The notes under the pieces: model-generated
Told to the model about the DNA's origin: nothing
Seen by the model: only the letters and a program-made list of their open reading frames with translations
Databases searched by the model: none
Translations under genes and position numbers: made by a program
Part shown: positions 9,208 to 17,537 of the stretch, in pieces
Layout of the letters: each line of letters starts with the position of its first letter
Numbering within the stretch: the stretch's first letter is position 1
Source: UBA965 sp040396955
GTDB lineage: Bacteria > Chloroflexota > Chloroflexia > Chloroflexales > Roseiflexaceae
Length of the DNA: 64,000 bases
Reading direction: 5' to 3'
Assembly: GCA_040396955.1 (NCBI GenBank)
Contig: JBBAWX010000002.1
Location: forward strand, 124,001 to 188,000

Positions 9208-9480
9208 ATGCAGAAGACTGAGTTCGTCAAGGCCGTTGCAGAGGCCGCCAACATGTCTCAGAAAGAGACCAAGGAAGTCATCGATGCCGCATTGAAGGTC
9301 ATCGAAGAGCAGTTGAAGCAGGGTGGCAAGGTGACCTTGACCGGGTTCGGCACGTTCGAGGTGCGCCAGCGCCAAGCTCGTGAGGGTGTGAATCCACAAA
9401 CTGGCAAGAAGATTCAGATTCCAGCCACGAAGACGCCGGGGTTCAGTGCAAGCAGCACGTTGAAATCCAGCGTCAAGTAG
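9208..9480 (+). CDS. hup: HU-family nucleoid DNA-binding protein
   Basis: This 90-aa histone-like protein bends and compacts DNA as a dimer. The sequence is typical throughout: helical N-terminus 'MQKTEFVKAVAEAANMSQKE', signature 'GFGTFEVRQRQAREGVNPQTGK' leading into the DNA-binding arm, and a C-terminal 'GFSASSTLKSSVK'. ATG 9208 is used because AGAAAGGACG lies at ribosome-site distance and the length then equals canonical HU; a GTG at 9187 would add seven unrelated residues. It is a single-gene unit with its own promoter and a strong terminator. Confidence 0.97.
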   Translation: MQKTEFVKAVAEAANMSQKETKEVIDAALKVIEEQLKQGGKVTLTGFGTFEVRQRQAREGVNPQTGKKIQIPATKTPGFSASSTLKSSVK

Positions 9481-9494
9481 TCGATACTACACGA

Positions 9495-9533
9495 CCACCG
9501 CAGGAGAGCAGTGCTCTCCTGCGGTGGCTTTTT
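9495..9533 (+). terminator. Rho-independent terminator of the HU gene
   Basis: CCACCGCAGGAGAGCA and TGCTCTCCTGCGGTGG pair perfectly (up to 16 bp), followed by CTTTTTG. This is a classic intrinsic terminator 15 bp after the stop, lying between convergent genes. Confidence 0.93.
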
Positions 9534-9546
9534 GTGTTGCTTGGTA

Positions 9547-12500
9547 TTAGCGCCCAGGGGAGCGACTCACGAAAAAGTCGCGCAGGGCGGTATAGAGATC
9601 GAGGTTGGCTTGTGACATACCACTCTGTGTAGCCAGAGAGAGGAGTTTTTCGGATTGTACGGCGGCCTCGGCATATCGTTGTGCGTCACTGAGAACAAGG
9701 GTGTAGTTTTGTTGCGCCTCTAGGCTACTGGGTTGTAGTCGTGCGAGTTGTGCAAAGGCGTCAATGGCGGCGTCGTAGTCTTGAATGCGTGACGAAATCA
9801 GTCCAACAATGGAAAGGGTGATGGTGTCGTTGGAATCAAGATTTGCTAGATACGCGGATCGTAGTTGGCGGAGTAACTCTGGCTGAGGAGTGAGCTGCGC
9901 AATAATCGTCGTGATTTGGCTGTCGAGCGCATGTGGATTTTGTTGCAGGATGTCGCTATAGAGTGTCACTGCCGTGCCGTAGTCACCGCTTGCCTGTGCC
10001 AAATCGGCGCGACGAATGATGGTGTCACGATAGCGGTTATCGAGGGTCTGTGAGCGCTGGAGCAGTGATTCAGCTTGTGCGAGGGCTTGATCTGCTGCTG
10101 CGGGGTCGGTGTTGCGTATGGATTGAGCGTAGCTAATCAGTGCACCAATGTATTCGTTGAGAATACTCACGTCGTGTGGCGCGATACGCACCCCATCCGC
10201 AAACCACGTGAGAATATTCGTTTGGATGCGCGGTTCTGCCTCGATGCGTGTATACCAGAAGGTGTACATGCGTGCCATGTTGGCAAAGTGGTCCTTGTTG
10301 AGCGGGTTAATGGTGTGTGCTTTGGTCAGGGCTGCCTCTGCATAGCGCGTAATGTCTTTGGCGGAGAGTGTGGCCAAAAACGACTGCACGGCGAGCGCAT
10401 CTGGTTGTTGAATCAGTGCTTGCAACTTTATTTCTTGCGTGGTATGCGGCGCGGTTGGATTTTGACGGCGACGTACTTCTGCCAAGCTGAGCAATGAGCG
10501 GCCCATGTTGAGGTAGTAAAAATCCTGGTTTGGTTCAAGTCGAGCTGCTTCTATGAAATAGGTGAGGGCAATTACGTGCTGATCGACGTTCCCTGAAGCA
10601 TTGGCACTGTCGCTGTAGCTTTGCCCCTGTTGAAAGCGCATATCGGCATAGGCATTGTCGAGATTCAACGACCAGACGGCGGCTAGACCAACGCAAAGCA
10701 GGGTTGCGTATCCGAACCAGAGACCACCGGCGGAATCTTGTCGCAGCGGTGCGCGGGTGGTCTGTACCGTGCGCCGATTCCCCGTGTTGCTTCGTTGCCG
10801 GGGGTTGGCCGGTACGGGTGACGGTTCGCTGTGTGCGGTGATGGGCTGTACAACGGATGACTGCTGTGGACGATGAAGGGTGTCGAGGCTGGAGAGTAAA
10901 CCAATACAAGCCCAGAGCACCAGCAAGGTGACGACAATCGGAATGCCAGTGAGCCCTTCTACGTTGTGTGCAACGAGTACGCTCATCAACGCAATGACGA
11001 TAGCATGGTGTTCGCCAAGCACATTTCGACGGAGCAGTGCAAGCCCGCTCCAGAGAGCTGTACCAATGACGGCGAGATAGCTGAGTAATCCGAGGATTCC
11101 TTTATTCACGAGTTCATCCAGTAAGGCCTGATGCGACCGATCGGGTGAGGCACTGCGTGATTCCACATTGGCGAGTGACGGTGGATAGAACGGATTGTAG
11201 GCCACAAACATGCTTTCTGGCCCCCAACCAATGACGGTACGGAGTGGGTCGGCAGTAATGAGTCCGATAGCTCCTGTTCCGTATTGATCACCAAACCAAA
11301 TCTTCATGCGCACGTCACCGGTCGTACCAGCACTCACGTCGAACAAACGACCCATACGACCAATGTAGGGAGCTTCTTTGAGAGGACGAAGTGCAGGGAT
11401 GTCAGCAAAATTGAACAGCACCAGGAATACTGCGATAGCGGTAAATCCGCTGATTTCGATGAGTAGCCAGCGCCGTGCTTGTTGCGCCCATGCAGGGTTG
11501 GTGCGCATCGTATGTATGAGGTAGAGCGTTCCCCACGTGAATAACCCGACGCCACCTCCGATCCACGGACCACGGCTTTGTGAAAAAAAGATGGTGGCAA
11601 GCATGCCAAAGACGCCCACTAACAACGCACCCCCTGCACTTTGGTGCAACAATTGCGATGTCTGAGCCAGCGGTTTTGCCCGATATGCGATGAGAGCTGA
11701 GCCCCAGCAGGCTACGGTTGCTCCCCATAACCAGACCAACCAATCTGCCCCCCAGCGCCCATCTTCGGGAACAACGATTTGTACTCCGTCTCCGGTGCGG
11801 CCGAGTAACGAAACGAAAAGAGCGTAGATGGTGATGGCAATGCCTGGAACAAGCAATTGACGGGTGTAATTGGTGTGGCGGTGTGCCTGCCAGATGAGGG
11901 GCCAAATGATGGAGACGGCGATCAGGATGGCGCCAGGGTATACCCACCAAAAACGTAAATCAGCTGCACGAATGACACCACTCCACTGGATGGCTGCAAA
12001 CATCAGTCCCACCATGGACAGAAGCGCGAGGGCATAACTCGCTAACCAGCGGAAGCTCTGAGTATGTTCAACGGGTGCTGTTTTGGCACGTTGGAATTGG
12101 GTGATGCCTAGGGCAAGCGCAATTGGCAGCACCAGGATGAGGTAGGCGGCAATGAAAATAGAGTTTCCCATGGTTGAGGCCACACGTGTGATGACATCTC
12201 CTTTCCATGGGAGTGGGTCGAGCTCAAGATGCTGCACATAGCCGTAGAGGGTGGGCACAACAGCACCAAGGACTAACATGTTCAGAAAGCGATATACTTG
12301 GTCGACCGATGTAATGGTGCGTATCAGGATGAGCGCGAAAACGACGTAGGAAAGGTAGGTGTACGTGCCTTGGAGGCGTTGATAAGATCCCCAAAATGAC
12401 ACAGCTGGTACTACCGATGTTAGTGTGGCAAGGAATTGCACGCCGAGAAAAATAGCAATCGCCAACCACAACGGGTAGGTACGGATGCGCTGCCACATCG

Positions 12501-12729
12501 ACACGGGTTTGCCCTCCCCTTTGGGGAGGGTGAGATTGTTGAGTGCGTCGATGATGATGAGTGTCGCCATGAGGGTGACTACCGCCCGCAAACTAATGGC
12601 TTTGTCTGGCTCAAAGTGCCGTGAAGAAAGGAGATTGAAATAGCTTGGTATGAAAAAAATCGTTACCAGCCAAATAAGCTCGACAAGGCGTTTGCTCCAT
12701 TGATGCACAAAGGATTGGGCGGCGTTCAT
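9547..12729 (-). CDS. O-antigen ligase/polymerase-like membrane protein with TPR tail
   Basis: This 1060-aa protein has about a dozen hydrophobic segments in its first 620 residues, in the style of Wzy/WaaL glycan polymerases and ligases. The conserved 'QSRGPWIGGGVGLF' and a large periplasmic-type loop precede the last helices. A Pro/Arg-rich linker (about 625-680) and one more helix ('YATLLCVGLAAVWSL') lead to a helical region with tetratricopeptide-like repeats (about 730-1050). By family it would join lipid-linked glycan to an acceptor, possibly protein or a surface polymer. GAGGAG lies before ATG 12729. No other glycan genes adjoin it, so acceptor and donor are unknown. It converges on the HU gene. 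Confidence 0.82.
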   Translation of the reverse strand: MNAAQSFVHQWSKRLVELIWLVTIFFIPSYFNLLSSRHFEPDKAISLRAVVTLMATLIIIDALNNLTLPKGEGKPVSMWQRIRTYPLWLAIAIFLGVQFLATLTSVVPAVSFWGSYQRLQGTYTYLSYVVFALILIRTITSVDQVYRFLNMLVLGAVVPTLYGYVQHLELDPLPWKGDVITRVASTMGNSIFIAAYLILVLPIALALGITQFQRAKTAPVEHTQSFRWLASYALALLSMVGLMFAAIQWSGVIRAADLRFWWVYPGAILIAVSIIWPLIWQAHRHTNYTRQLLVPGIAITIYALFVSLLGRTGDGVQIVVPEDGRWGADWLVWLWGATVACWGSALIAYRAKPLAQTSQLLHQSAGGALLVGVFGMLATIFFSQSRGPWIGGGVGLFTWGTLYLIHTMRTNPAWAQQARRWLLIEISGFTAIAVFLVLFNFADIPALRPLKEAPYIGRMGRLFDVSAGTTGDVRMKIWFGDQYGTGAIGLITADPLRTVIGWGPESMFVAYNPFYPPSLANVESRSASPDRSHQALLDELVNKGILGLLSYLAVIGTALWSGLALLRRNVLGEHHAIVIALMSVLVAHNVEGLTGIPIVVTLLVLWACIGLLSSLDTLHRPQQSSVVQPITAHSEPSPVPANPRQRSNTGNRRTVQTTRAPLRQDSAGGLWFGYATLLCVGLAAVWSLNLDNAYADMRFQQGQSYSDSANASGNVDQHVIALTYFIEAARLEPNQDFYYLNMGRSLLSLAEVRRRQNPTAPHTTQEIKLQALIQQPDALAVQSFLATLSAKDITRYAEAALTKAHTINPLNKDHFANMARMYTFWYTRIEAEPRIQTNILTWFADGVRIAPHDVSILNEYIGALISYAQSIRNTDPAAADQALAQAESLLQRSQTLDNRYRDTIIRRADLAQASGDYGTAVTLYSDILQQNPHALDSQITTIIAQLTPQPELLRQLRSAYLANLDSNDTITLSIVGLISSRIQDYDAAIDAFAQLARLQPSSLEAQQNYTLVLSDAQRYAEAAVQSEKLLSLATQSGMSQANLDLYTALRDFFVSRSPGR

Positions 12730-12762
12730 GCGACTGACTCCTCACTTCGGTTAGTGACTCCC

Positions 12763-12784
12763 AAAAACCACATATGTGGTTTTT
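12763..12784 (-). terminator. Intrinsic terminator of the parAB-recN operon
   Basis: A perfect 22-bp palindrome (AAAAACCACAT/ATGTGGTTTTT) overlaps the recN stop. Read on the minus strand it is an ACCACAT hairpin followed by TTTTT, so it should terminate recN transcription; symmetry makes it potentially bidirectional. Confidence 0.85.
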
Positions 12785-14541
12785 TATGCGGCTGTGGTGT
12801 TTTTGATTTGCTGGGCGCGTTGAAGTAAATCTTGAGCCACGAGTCGGCTTTGCGTGGTAACTGGAAGACCATCTAGCATGGCTGCGATTTCATCAACGCG
12901 GTCGTCGTGATTGAGTTGCGAGACTTGGGTTGCCGTTCGTTCATTGGCGACCGCCTTTTGGATGGCAAAATGGGTATCACCGAAGGTGGCCACTTGGGCA
13001 AGGTGTGAAATACAGAGAACCTGATGATGTTGACTAATCCGCCAGAGTTTTTCACCGACGACAAACCCTGCCCGCCCACCAACGCCCGTATCCACCTCAT
13101 CGAACACCATGGTTTCAACGGTGTCTATCTGGCAAAGAACGGATTTCAATGCCAGAAAGAGGCGTGACCCTTCACCACCAGAAGCGGTTTTGGCCAGAGA
13201 CTTGAGGTCTTCTCCGGGGTTGGGAGCAATCAAAAATTCAATTTTGTCGATACCGGTGCGATCACAAGCATAGGTATCTGTGTGACCGGTCGGATCTTCA
13301 ATGACGACACCATCAGCTGCAGGGACTCTTTGGTGGTGCACGACAAACTTGACGTGTGGCATGGCTAAATCTTTGGCCGATTGTTCGACGGCCTGAGCAA
13401 GCGCACGAGCTGCTTGGATACGTTGTTGGGAGAGATGGAGCGCCAGCGAACCCACACGTCGACTTTGTTGGTCCGCCCGTTGTTGCAGTTTTAGGAGATG
13501 CTCGTCACTGTGTTCAAGGAGATCTATCTCGGTTTGCGCTTGTTCGGCCGCGGCGATGATGTCGGCAATGGGTTTGCGATACTTGCGTTGGATATCACGG
13601 ATTACGGTGATGCGATCTTCGATTGCTTCAACGCGGTTGGGGTCAAACTCGACAGCATCGCGATAGGTGCGGACTTGGGCGAACAGGTCTTCGATGGCAT
13701 ATTGCACGTCCATGCATTGATCTGCGATGGTTCGTACATTCGGGTCGACCTTGGCAAGGTCATTCAGGGTGTGACTTAGCAACACACTGGTATCGAGCAT
13801 GGCCCGTGTTTGGCGTTCTTCGCCATTGAGAAGTGTATAGGCGTGGGAGATAAGTTCGGTAATGCGGGCACCGTTTTGAATGCGCGATCGCTCTTGGAGT
13901 AATCGTTCTTCTTCTCCCACGATGAGTTTCGCCTGGCTCACATCATCGCGCAGTTGAGAGAGCTCGATGATTCGTTCATTGCGCTGTTTGGCAGCTGTTT
14001 GGAGGTCGGTGATTTCTGTGCGTAGTGTGCGTAGGCGACCAACTTCCTCGGAGAGCTCTTGTCGCACGGCGAGTAACTGCCCATAGCGATCAAGCATGTC
14101 AAGATGCGTTTTGGGGTTGAACAAGGCGAGTCCATCATGTTGTCCTTGGATGTCGATGAGTTGACCACCGATTTCCTTCAGAATGCTGTTGTTGATGGCA
14201 CGTCCATTGATGCGTGAAATAACTCGCCCAGTGTCACGATTGATTTCGCGCAGGATGATGACCGATGTGTGGTCGTCATCGTCGAGCAGACCGTGTTCGT
14301 TTAGTGTTTCGATTAGTTTCGTGTGTCGTTGAATGTGGAACACCCCTTCGATACGAGCACGATCACAATGACTGCGAATATGACTCGTATCGAAGCGGTC
14401 TCCGCGAAGCATGCCGAGCGCATCAATGATGATGGATTTCCCGGCACCAGTTTCACCACTGAGGACACTGAAGCCTAGGCGAAACTGGAGATGCAGCGAT
14501 TCGATGATTGCGAAATTTGTGATGCTAAGTTCTTGTAGCAT
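12784..14541 (-). CDS. recN: DNA repair ATPase RecN
   Basis: This SMC-like ATPase acts in double-strand-break repair and loads at DNA ends with RecA. Walker A is GETGAGKSI near residue 35 after 'MLQELSITNFAIIESL'. A long coiled coil occupies about 150-370, followed by the signature 'TASGGEGSRLFLALK' and Walker B 'TMVFDEVDTGVGGRAG', then 'CISHLAQVATFGDTHF'. At 585 aa it is slightly longer than typical RecN (about 550). The start at 14541 matches the conserved family N-terminus and follows AGGACA; the longer open frame adds 14 non-conserved residues. It lies 53 bp downstream of parB on the same strand, apparently last in the operon. Confidence 0.95.
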   Translation of the reverse strand: MLQELSITNFAIIESLHLQFRLGFSVLSGETGAGKSIIIDALGMLRGDRFDTSHIRSHCDRARIEGVFHIQRHTKLIETLNEHGLLDDDDHTSVIILREINRDTGRVISRINGRAINNSILKEIGGQLIDIQGQHDGLALFNPKTHLDMLDRYGQLLAVRQELSEEVGRLRTLRTEITDLQTAAKQRNERIIELSQLRDDVSQAKLIVGEEERLLQERSRIQNGARITELISHAYTLLNGEERQTRAMLDTSVLLSHTLNDLAKVDPNVRTIADQCMDVQYAIEDLFAQVRTYRDAVEFDPNRVEAIEDRITVIRDIQRKYRKPIADIIAAAEQAQTEIDLLEHSDEHLLKLQQRADQQSRRVGSLALHLSQQRIQAARALAQAVEQSAKDLAMPHVKFVVHHQRVPAADGVVIEDPTGHTDTYACDRTGIDKIEFLIAPNPGEDLKSLAKTASGGEGSRLFLALKSVLCQIDTVETMVFDEVDTGVGGRAGFVVGEKLWRISQHHQVLCISHLAQVATFGDTHFAIQKAVANERTATQVSQLNHDDRVDEIAAMLDGLPVTTQSRLVAQDLLQRAQQIKNTTAA

Positions 14542-14594
14542 AAAATGCTGTGTCCTATTTGAGATTGCAACGAGTCGTGCCACCGCGCAGTTGT

Positions 14595-15527
14595 TCAGGC
14601 TCGAGCGAGCAACTCCAAAAACTCCTGTAACTTTTCATCGGAATGAAATACAAACGTGAGTCGAACATCGCGAGCCGTGCGTTGTAGCTGTACCGGTGTG
14701 CCAATGTGTGATTCGAGTTCTCGCGCAACTGCACGGTCATCAGTGCTTAGTTCTGGTACGACGGAGGGAACTTCTTTGGCGCGCCCCGTTCGAGCTGGAG
14801 GGGGTGTTTGATTCCGCATCTGGTCAAGCTGTTGTTGCACGAACTCAATGGGCTCATTGGCGAAATCGGTGATCTGTTCGGCCTCGCGCACGGTCAGATT
14901 GGCTTTGATGATGATATTCAAAAACTGCCGCTGTTGCTCGGTATGCTCTAGCTTGAGTAAGCACCGACCGTGGCCTGCACTGATTTGACCACCGCGCAAC
15001 GCCGATTGAGCTTCATCACAGAGTCGCAATAACCGCCGTGTATTCGTGATCTGTACCCGGCTAGAGCGACCCATTCGTTTGGAAATTTGATCGTCGCTGA
15101 GTTGAAATTCGTCCTTGAGCGCTTGGTATGCAAGTGCTTCTTCAATCGGGTTAAGGTCCGATCGTTGAACGTTCTCAATGATCGCGATTTCCAGCATCTC
15201 TTGCGGTGTGCTCTCGCGAATAATGACCGGCACCGTCGCTAGCCCAGCACGCATTGCAGCGCGTAACCGACGCTCACCGGCAATTAGCTCGTAGCCACCA
15301 CTTGGTAGACGTGTTACGAGTAGTGGTTGAACAATGCCGTGTTCTTGGATGGACAAAGCCAAATCAGCAATGGCCTGGTCATCAAATGTTTTTCGCGGTT
15401 GATACCGGTTGGGTCGTACATCACCGATCGCCACTTCGCGGCTACCCGTATCACTGACGTTGGTTGTTGTTGATGCAGGAAGAAGAGCATCTAACCCACT
15501 TCCTAGCCCGCCACGACGCTTATTCAT
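14595..15527 (-). CDS. parB: Chromosome partitioning protein ParB (CTPase clamp)
   Basis: ParB loads at parS and spreads as a CTP-dependent DNA clamp. The 310-aa protein has the N-terminal 'GLGSGLDALL' that stimulates ParA-type ATPases, the CTP-binding boxes 'GERRLRAA' and 'ENVQRSDLNPIEEA', the central helix-turn-helix (about 130-175, 'LSDDQISKRMGRSS') and a C-terminal dimerisation domain. TAGGAGG precedes the ATG. Its start overlaps the parA stop as ATGA. Two perfect parS sites are within 2 kb upstream. Confidence 0.97.
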   Translation of the reverse strand: MNKRRGGLGSGLDALLPASTTTNVSDTGSREVAIGDVRPNRYQPRKTFDDQAIADLALSIQEHGIVQPLLVTRLPSGGYELIAGERRLRAAMRAGLATVPVIIRESTPQEMLEIAIIENVQRSDLNPIEEALAYQALKDEFQLSDDQISKRMGRSSRVQITNTRRLLRLCDEAQSALRGGQISAGHGRCLLKLEHTEQQRQFLNIIIKANLTVREAEQITDFANEPIEFVQQQLDQMRNQTPPPARTGRAKEVPSVVPELSTDDRAVARELESHIGTPVQLQRTARDVRLTFVFHSDEKLQEFLELLARA

Positions 15528-16342
15528 CAGGAACCTCCTAACAGATTTAAACGAAAAAGAAGTTCTTCGGCAACCCGGGTATATGCCAATGTGGCACGTC
15601 CCTCAGGATCATACTCGTAGAGTAGCTGCCCGTAACTCGGGGCTTCACTGGCACGTACACTTCGAGGAATCGGGATATTGCAGATGTGCACCGGGAAAAA
15701 TTTACGTACCTCGTCGACCACCTGCTGTGCGAGGTTGGTGCGACCATCGTACATGGTCATGATTACTCCAAGTATGGCAAGGCGTGGGTTGAGGTGCCCA
15801 TGGACACGATCAATGATGTCTTTGAGTTGCGCTAACCCCTCCAGTGCCAAAAATTCACATTGTAGCGGTATCAAGACGGTATTGGCCGCAGCAAGCGCAT
15901 TCACCGAAACAAAACCAAGTGCGGGAGGGCAGTCAAGAATGATTACATCGTAGTGCTGTCGAATGGGCTCGAGCGCAGCGGCTAAGCGAAATTCACGATG
16001 CTCGACGTCCACAAGCTCCACTTGGACACCTGAAAGTCGTTCACTCGCAACAATGATGTCGAAATTTGGACGACGAGTTGGCTGGATGGCCTGCTGAATT
16101 GGTTGCGTTCCAATGATGACTTCATAGGTGCTGAAAGGGTGATTTCTCTTCGAAACCCCGAGGCTGGTGGCCGAATTCCCCTGTGCATCACAGTCGATTA
16201 AGAGCACACGCAGGTTTCGGCGCGCAAATTCACCACAGACGTTTACTGCCGATGTGGTTTTGCCAACACCACCTTTTTGATTCATACATGCGATGACAAT
16301 TCCAGCTCTCGGAGAAGTAATGGGTTGGTTGAGAACAGTCAC
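15527..16342 (-). CDS. parA: Chromosome partitioning ATPase ParA/Soj
   Basis: This deviant-Walker ATPase binds DNA non-specifically and drives ParB-parS segregation. It has the deviant Walker A 'KGGVGKTTSAVN' (with the signature Lys) near residue 23, 'LLIDCDAQGNSATSLG' and 'VIILDCPPALGFVSVNAL'. The 271-aa length is normal. The start is GTG 16342, preceded by AGGAGA at ideal spacing. It is first in the parA-parB-recN unit and points away from the parS interval. Confidence 0.96.
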   Translation of the reverse strand: MTVLNQPITSPRAGIVIACMNQKGGVGKTTSAVNVCGEFARRNLRVLLIDCDAQGNSATSLGVSKRNHPFSTYEVIIGTQPIQQAIQPTRRPNFDIIVASERLSGVQVELVDVEHREFRLAAALEPIRQHYDVIILDCPPALGFVSVNALAAANTVLIPLQCEFLALEGLAQLKDIIDRVHGHLNPRLAILGVIMTMYDGRTNLAQQVVDEVRKFFPVHICNIPIPRSVRASEAPSYGQLLYEYDPEGRATLAYTRVAEELLFRLNLLGGS

Positions 16343-16507
16343 AACAAATCTCCTGTCAGACTATGCGTTGATCGCAACGAATCGGTGTCCATAGCATTAC
16401 CGATTGAGAGACTCAAAAAGGTACGGTGTGTTTTGTGTGTCAACAACGTAAAGCAAGAGTACATGCTGATTGTACTATACTTTTCTGCGCATTTATTAGA
16501 AAGAGAA

Positions 16508-16523
16508 TGTTTCACGTGAAACA
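16508..16523. promoter_or_regulatory. parS: parS site 1
   Basis: TGTTTCACGTGAAACA is a perfect 16-bp palindrome identical to the bacterial parS consensus. It lies 165 bp upstream of parA, so ParB binding here may also affect parAB transcription. Confidence 0.97.
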
Positions 16524-16587
16524 TTTCATGCAGTGATACTGGTCATCGTGCGTTTTGTATGAAAGGTCATTCGCGGTATATTAGTGT

Positions 16588-16706
16588 GATTTGTTCAACA
16601 TGCAACGAATGTCTGTGGTGGCATGGGTACGCCACATACCCACCAAAAATATTGAATCCAGATGGCTTGTTGTGATCCAAAAACTACTCCACTAAGTGGT
16701 TTTTGC
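16588..16706 (+). ncRNA. Candidate structured small RNA (about 120 nt)
   Basis: A possible promoter (TTGTAT 16555-16560, 16-bp spacer, TATATT 16577-16582) precedes an untranslatable stretch. Within it, GTGGC (16618-16622) can pair with GCCAC (16631-16635), while TGGGTA (16624-16629) can pair with TACCCA (16637-16642). These interleaved pairs form an H-type pseudoknot, or two alternative hairpins. The segment ends with CAAAAACTACT / AGTGGTTTTTG (16678-16705), a hairpin with a U-tract. No known RNA family is recognised; the 5' end is a guess from the promoter. Confidence 0.35.
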
Positions 16707-17084
16707 GGAATGACAACGGCAAAGAAACAGCTACTAGCGTTACGTGCTTGATTCACAAGTTTGTGATATCGATACAGTGATGACGGTTTTTGCACAGCAG
16801 GGCAATAGTAGTATCACAATGCTAGGTGGTGAAAGAAAAGAATGGCAGAGGAACTCGTGGTATGCCCGTAATTTCTCTGTGATTATCAATGAGCTGAACC
16901 AGAGTTGTGCCAATGAGTATGAGTAATAGTTACGAAGTGCTGAATAAGCAAACGCATTTCGCAGACAAGAGATGATAACCATTTTGACAAATAAGAATGA
17001 ACGGATGTTCGTTCTCGCTGTGTGTGGCACGGTACGCTCGATTGTGCTGGAGTGGACATCGATGTAGAAACGCAAGGCACGATT

Positions 17085-17117
17085 GATGTTCTGTGTTTAC
17101 ACAGAACATCGGTTTTT
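17085..17117 (+). terminator. Orphan intrinsic terminator in the parS interval
   Basis: GATGTTCTGTGT and ACACAGAACATC form a perfect 12-bp stem around TT, then GGTTTTT. It reads as a plus-strand terminator but has no recognised gene upstream of it. Either an unannotated transcript ends here or it insulates lutA. Confidence 0.6.
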
Positions 17118-17356
17118 CGTACAAAACCAACGAGAGATGATACCGTGTATGGTTGTGAGTGAATCATGCGAATGGTGTGAAAGGAAAGAACAGTTGATGG
17201 TAGTAGCATTGATTGCGGTGCAAATCACAACATGCAAAACACTGGGGTATGATCAGCACTCGCAGGACGTTGACTGATTTTACAAAAATGAGAGGTGAAG
17301 ATGACACGTGTGGGGATATGAGTGAACAACGAAGGATTACCGGGTAGATGAAACAA

Positions 17357-17372
17357 TGTTTCACGTGAAACA
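17357..17372. promoter_or_regulatory. parS: parS site 2
   Basis: A second perfect copy of the 16-bp parS palindrome, 849 bp from the first and 165 bp before lutA. Both copies lie in the same non-coding interval. Confidence 0.97.
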
Positions 17373-17500
17373 CCACGAACAGAAGAAGATGGATCTTGAA
17401 AGACGAGAAAAGTCCCTACAGCATCCAAGCACAAGAAAAAACGAAGACAACGAGAACAAACGTATACACAACGAACTGACGGAGAGAGCCAAACATATTG

Positions 17501-17506
17501 TAGAAT
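17501..17506 (+). promoter_or_regulatory. Likely -10 box for lutABC
   Basis: TAGAAT lies 31 bp before the lutA ATG, with CTGACG (17476-17481) 19 bp upstream as a loose -35. It is a modest match and is the best candidate in the gap. Confidence 0.35.
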
Positions 17507-17537
17507 GGAGTAAGCCAGCGACCAGAAAAGAGTTTGT

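Larger units (their letters stand above)
16343..17537. other. 1.2-kb non-coding interval between parA and lutA
   Basis: No convincing protein gene occurs here; open frames are short, without ribosome sites or family resemblance. The DNA is visibly richer in A/T than its surroundings. It holds two perfect parS sites (16508-16523, 17357-17372), a candidate structured RNA ending in a hairpin (16588-16706), a small inverted repeat TCACAA-GT-TTGTGA (16753-16766), a free-standing terminator (17085-17117), and the divergent promoters for parA and lutA. I did not find a cluster of consensus DnaA boxes (TTATCCACA), so an origin is not shown, although parS sites usually lie near one. Confidence 0.7.

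Noticed and set aside
16744..16926. 60-codon open frame inside the parS interval
   Set aside because: GTG start without ribosome site, no hydrophobic or domain pattern, and no similarity I recognise.
16343..17537. Replication origin
   Set aside because: No cluster of TTATCCACA-type boxes and no dnaA, dnaN or rpmH nearby; only the parS sites hint at proximity.
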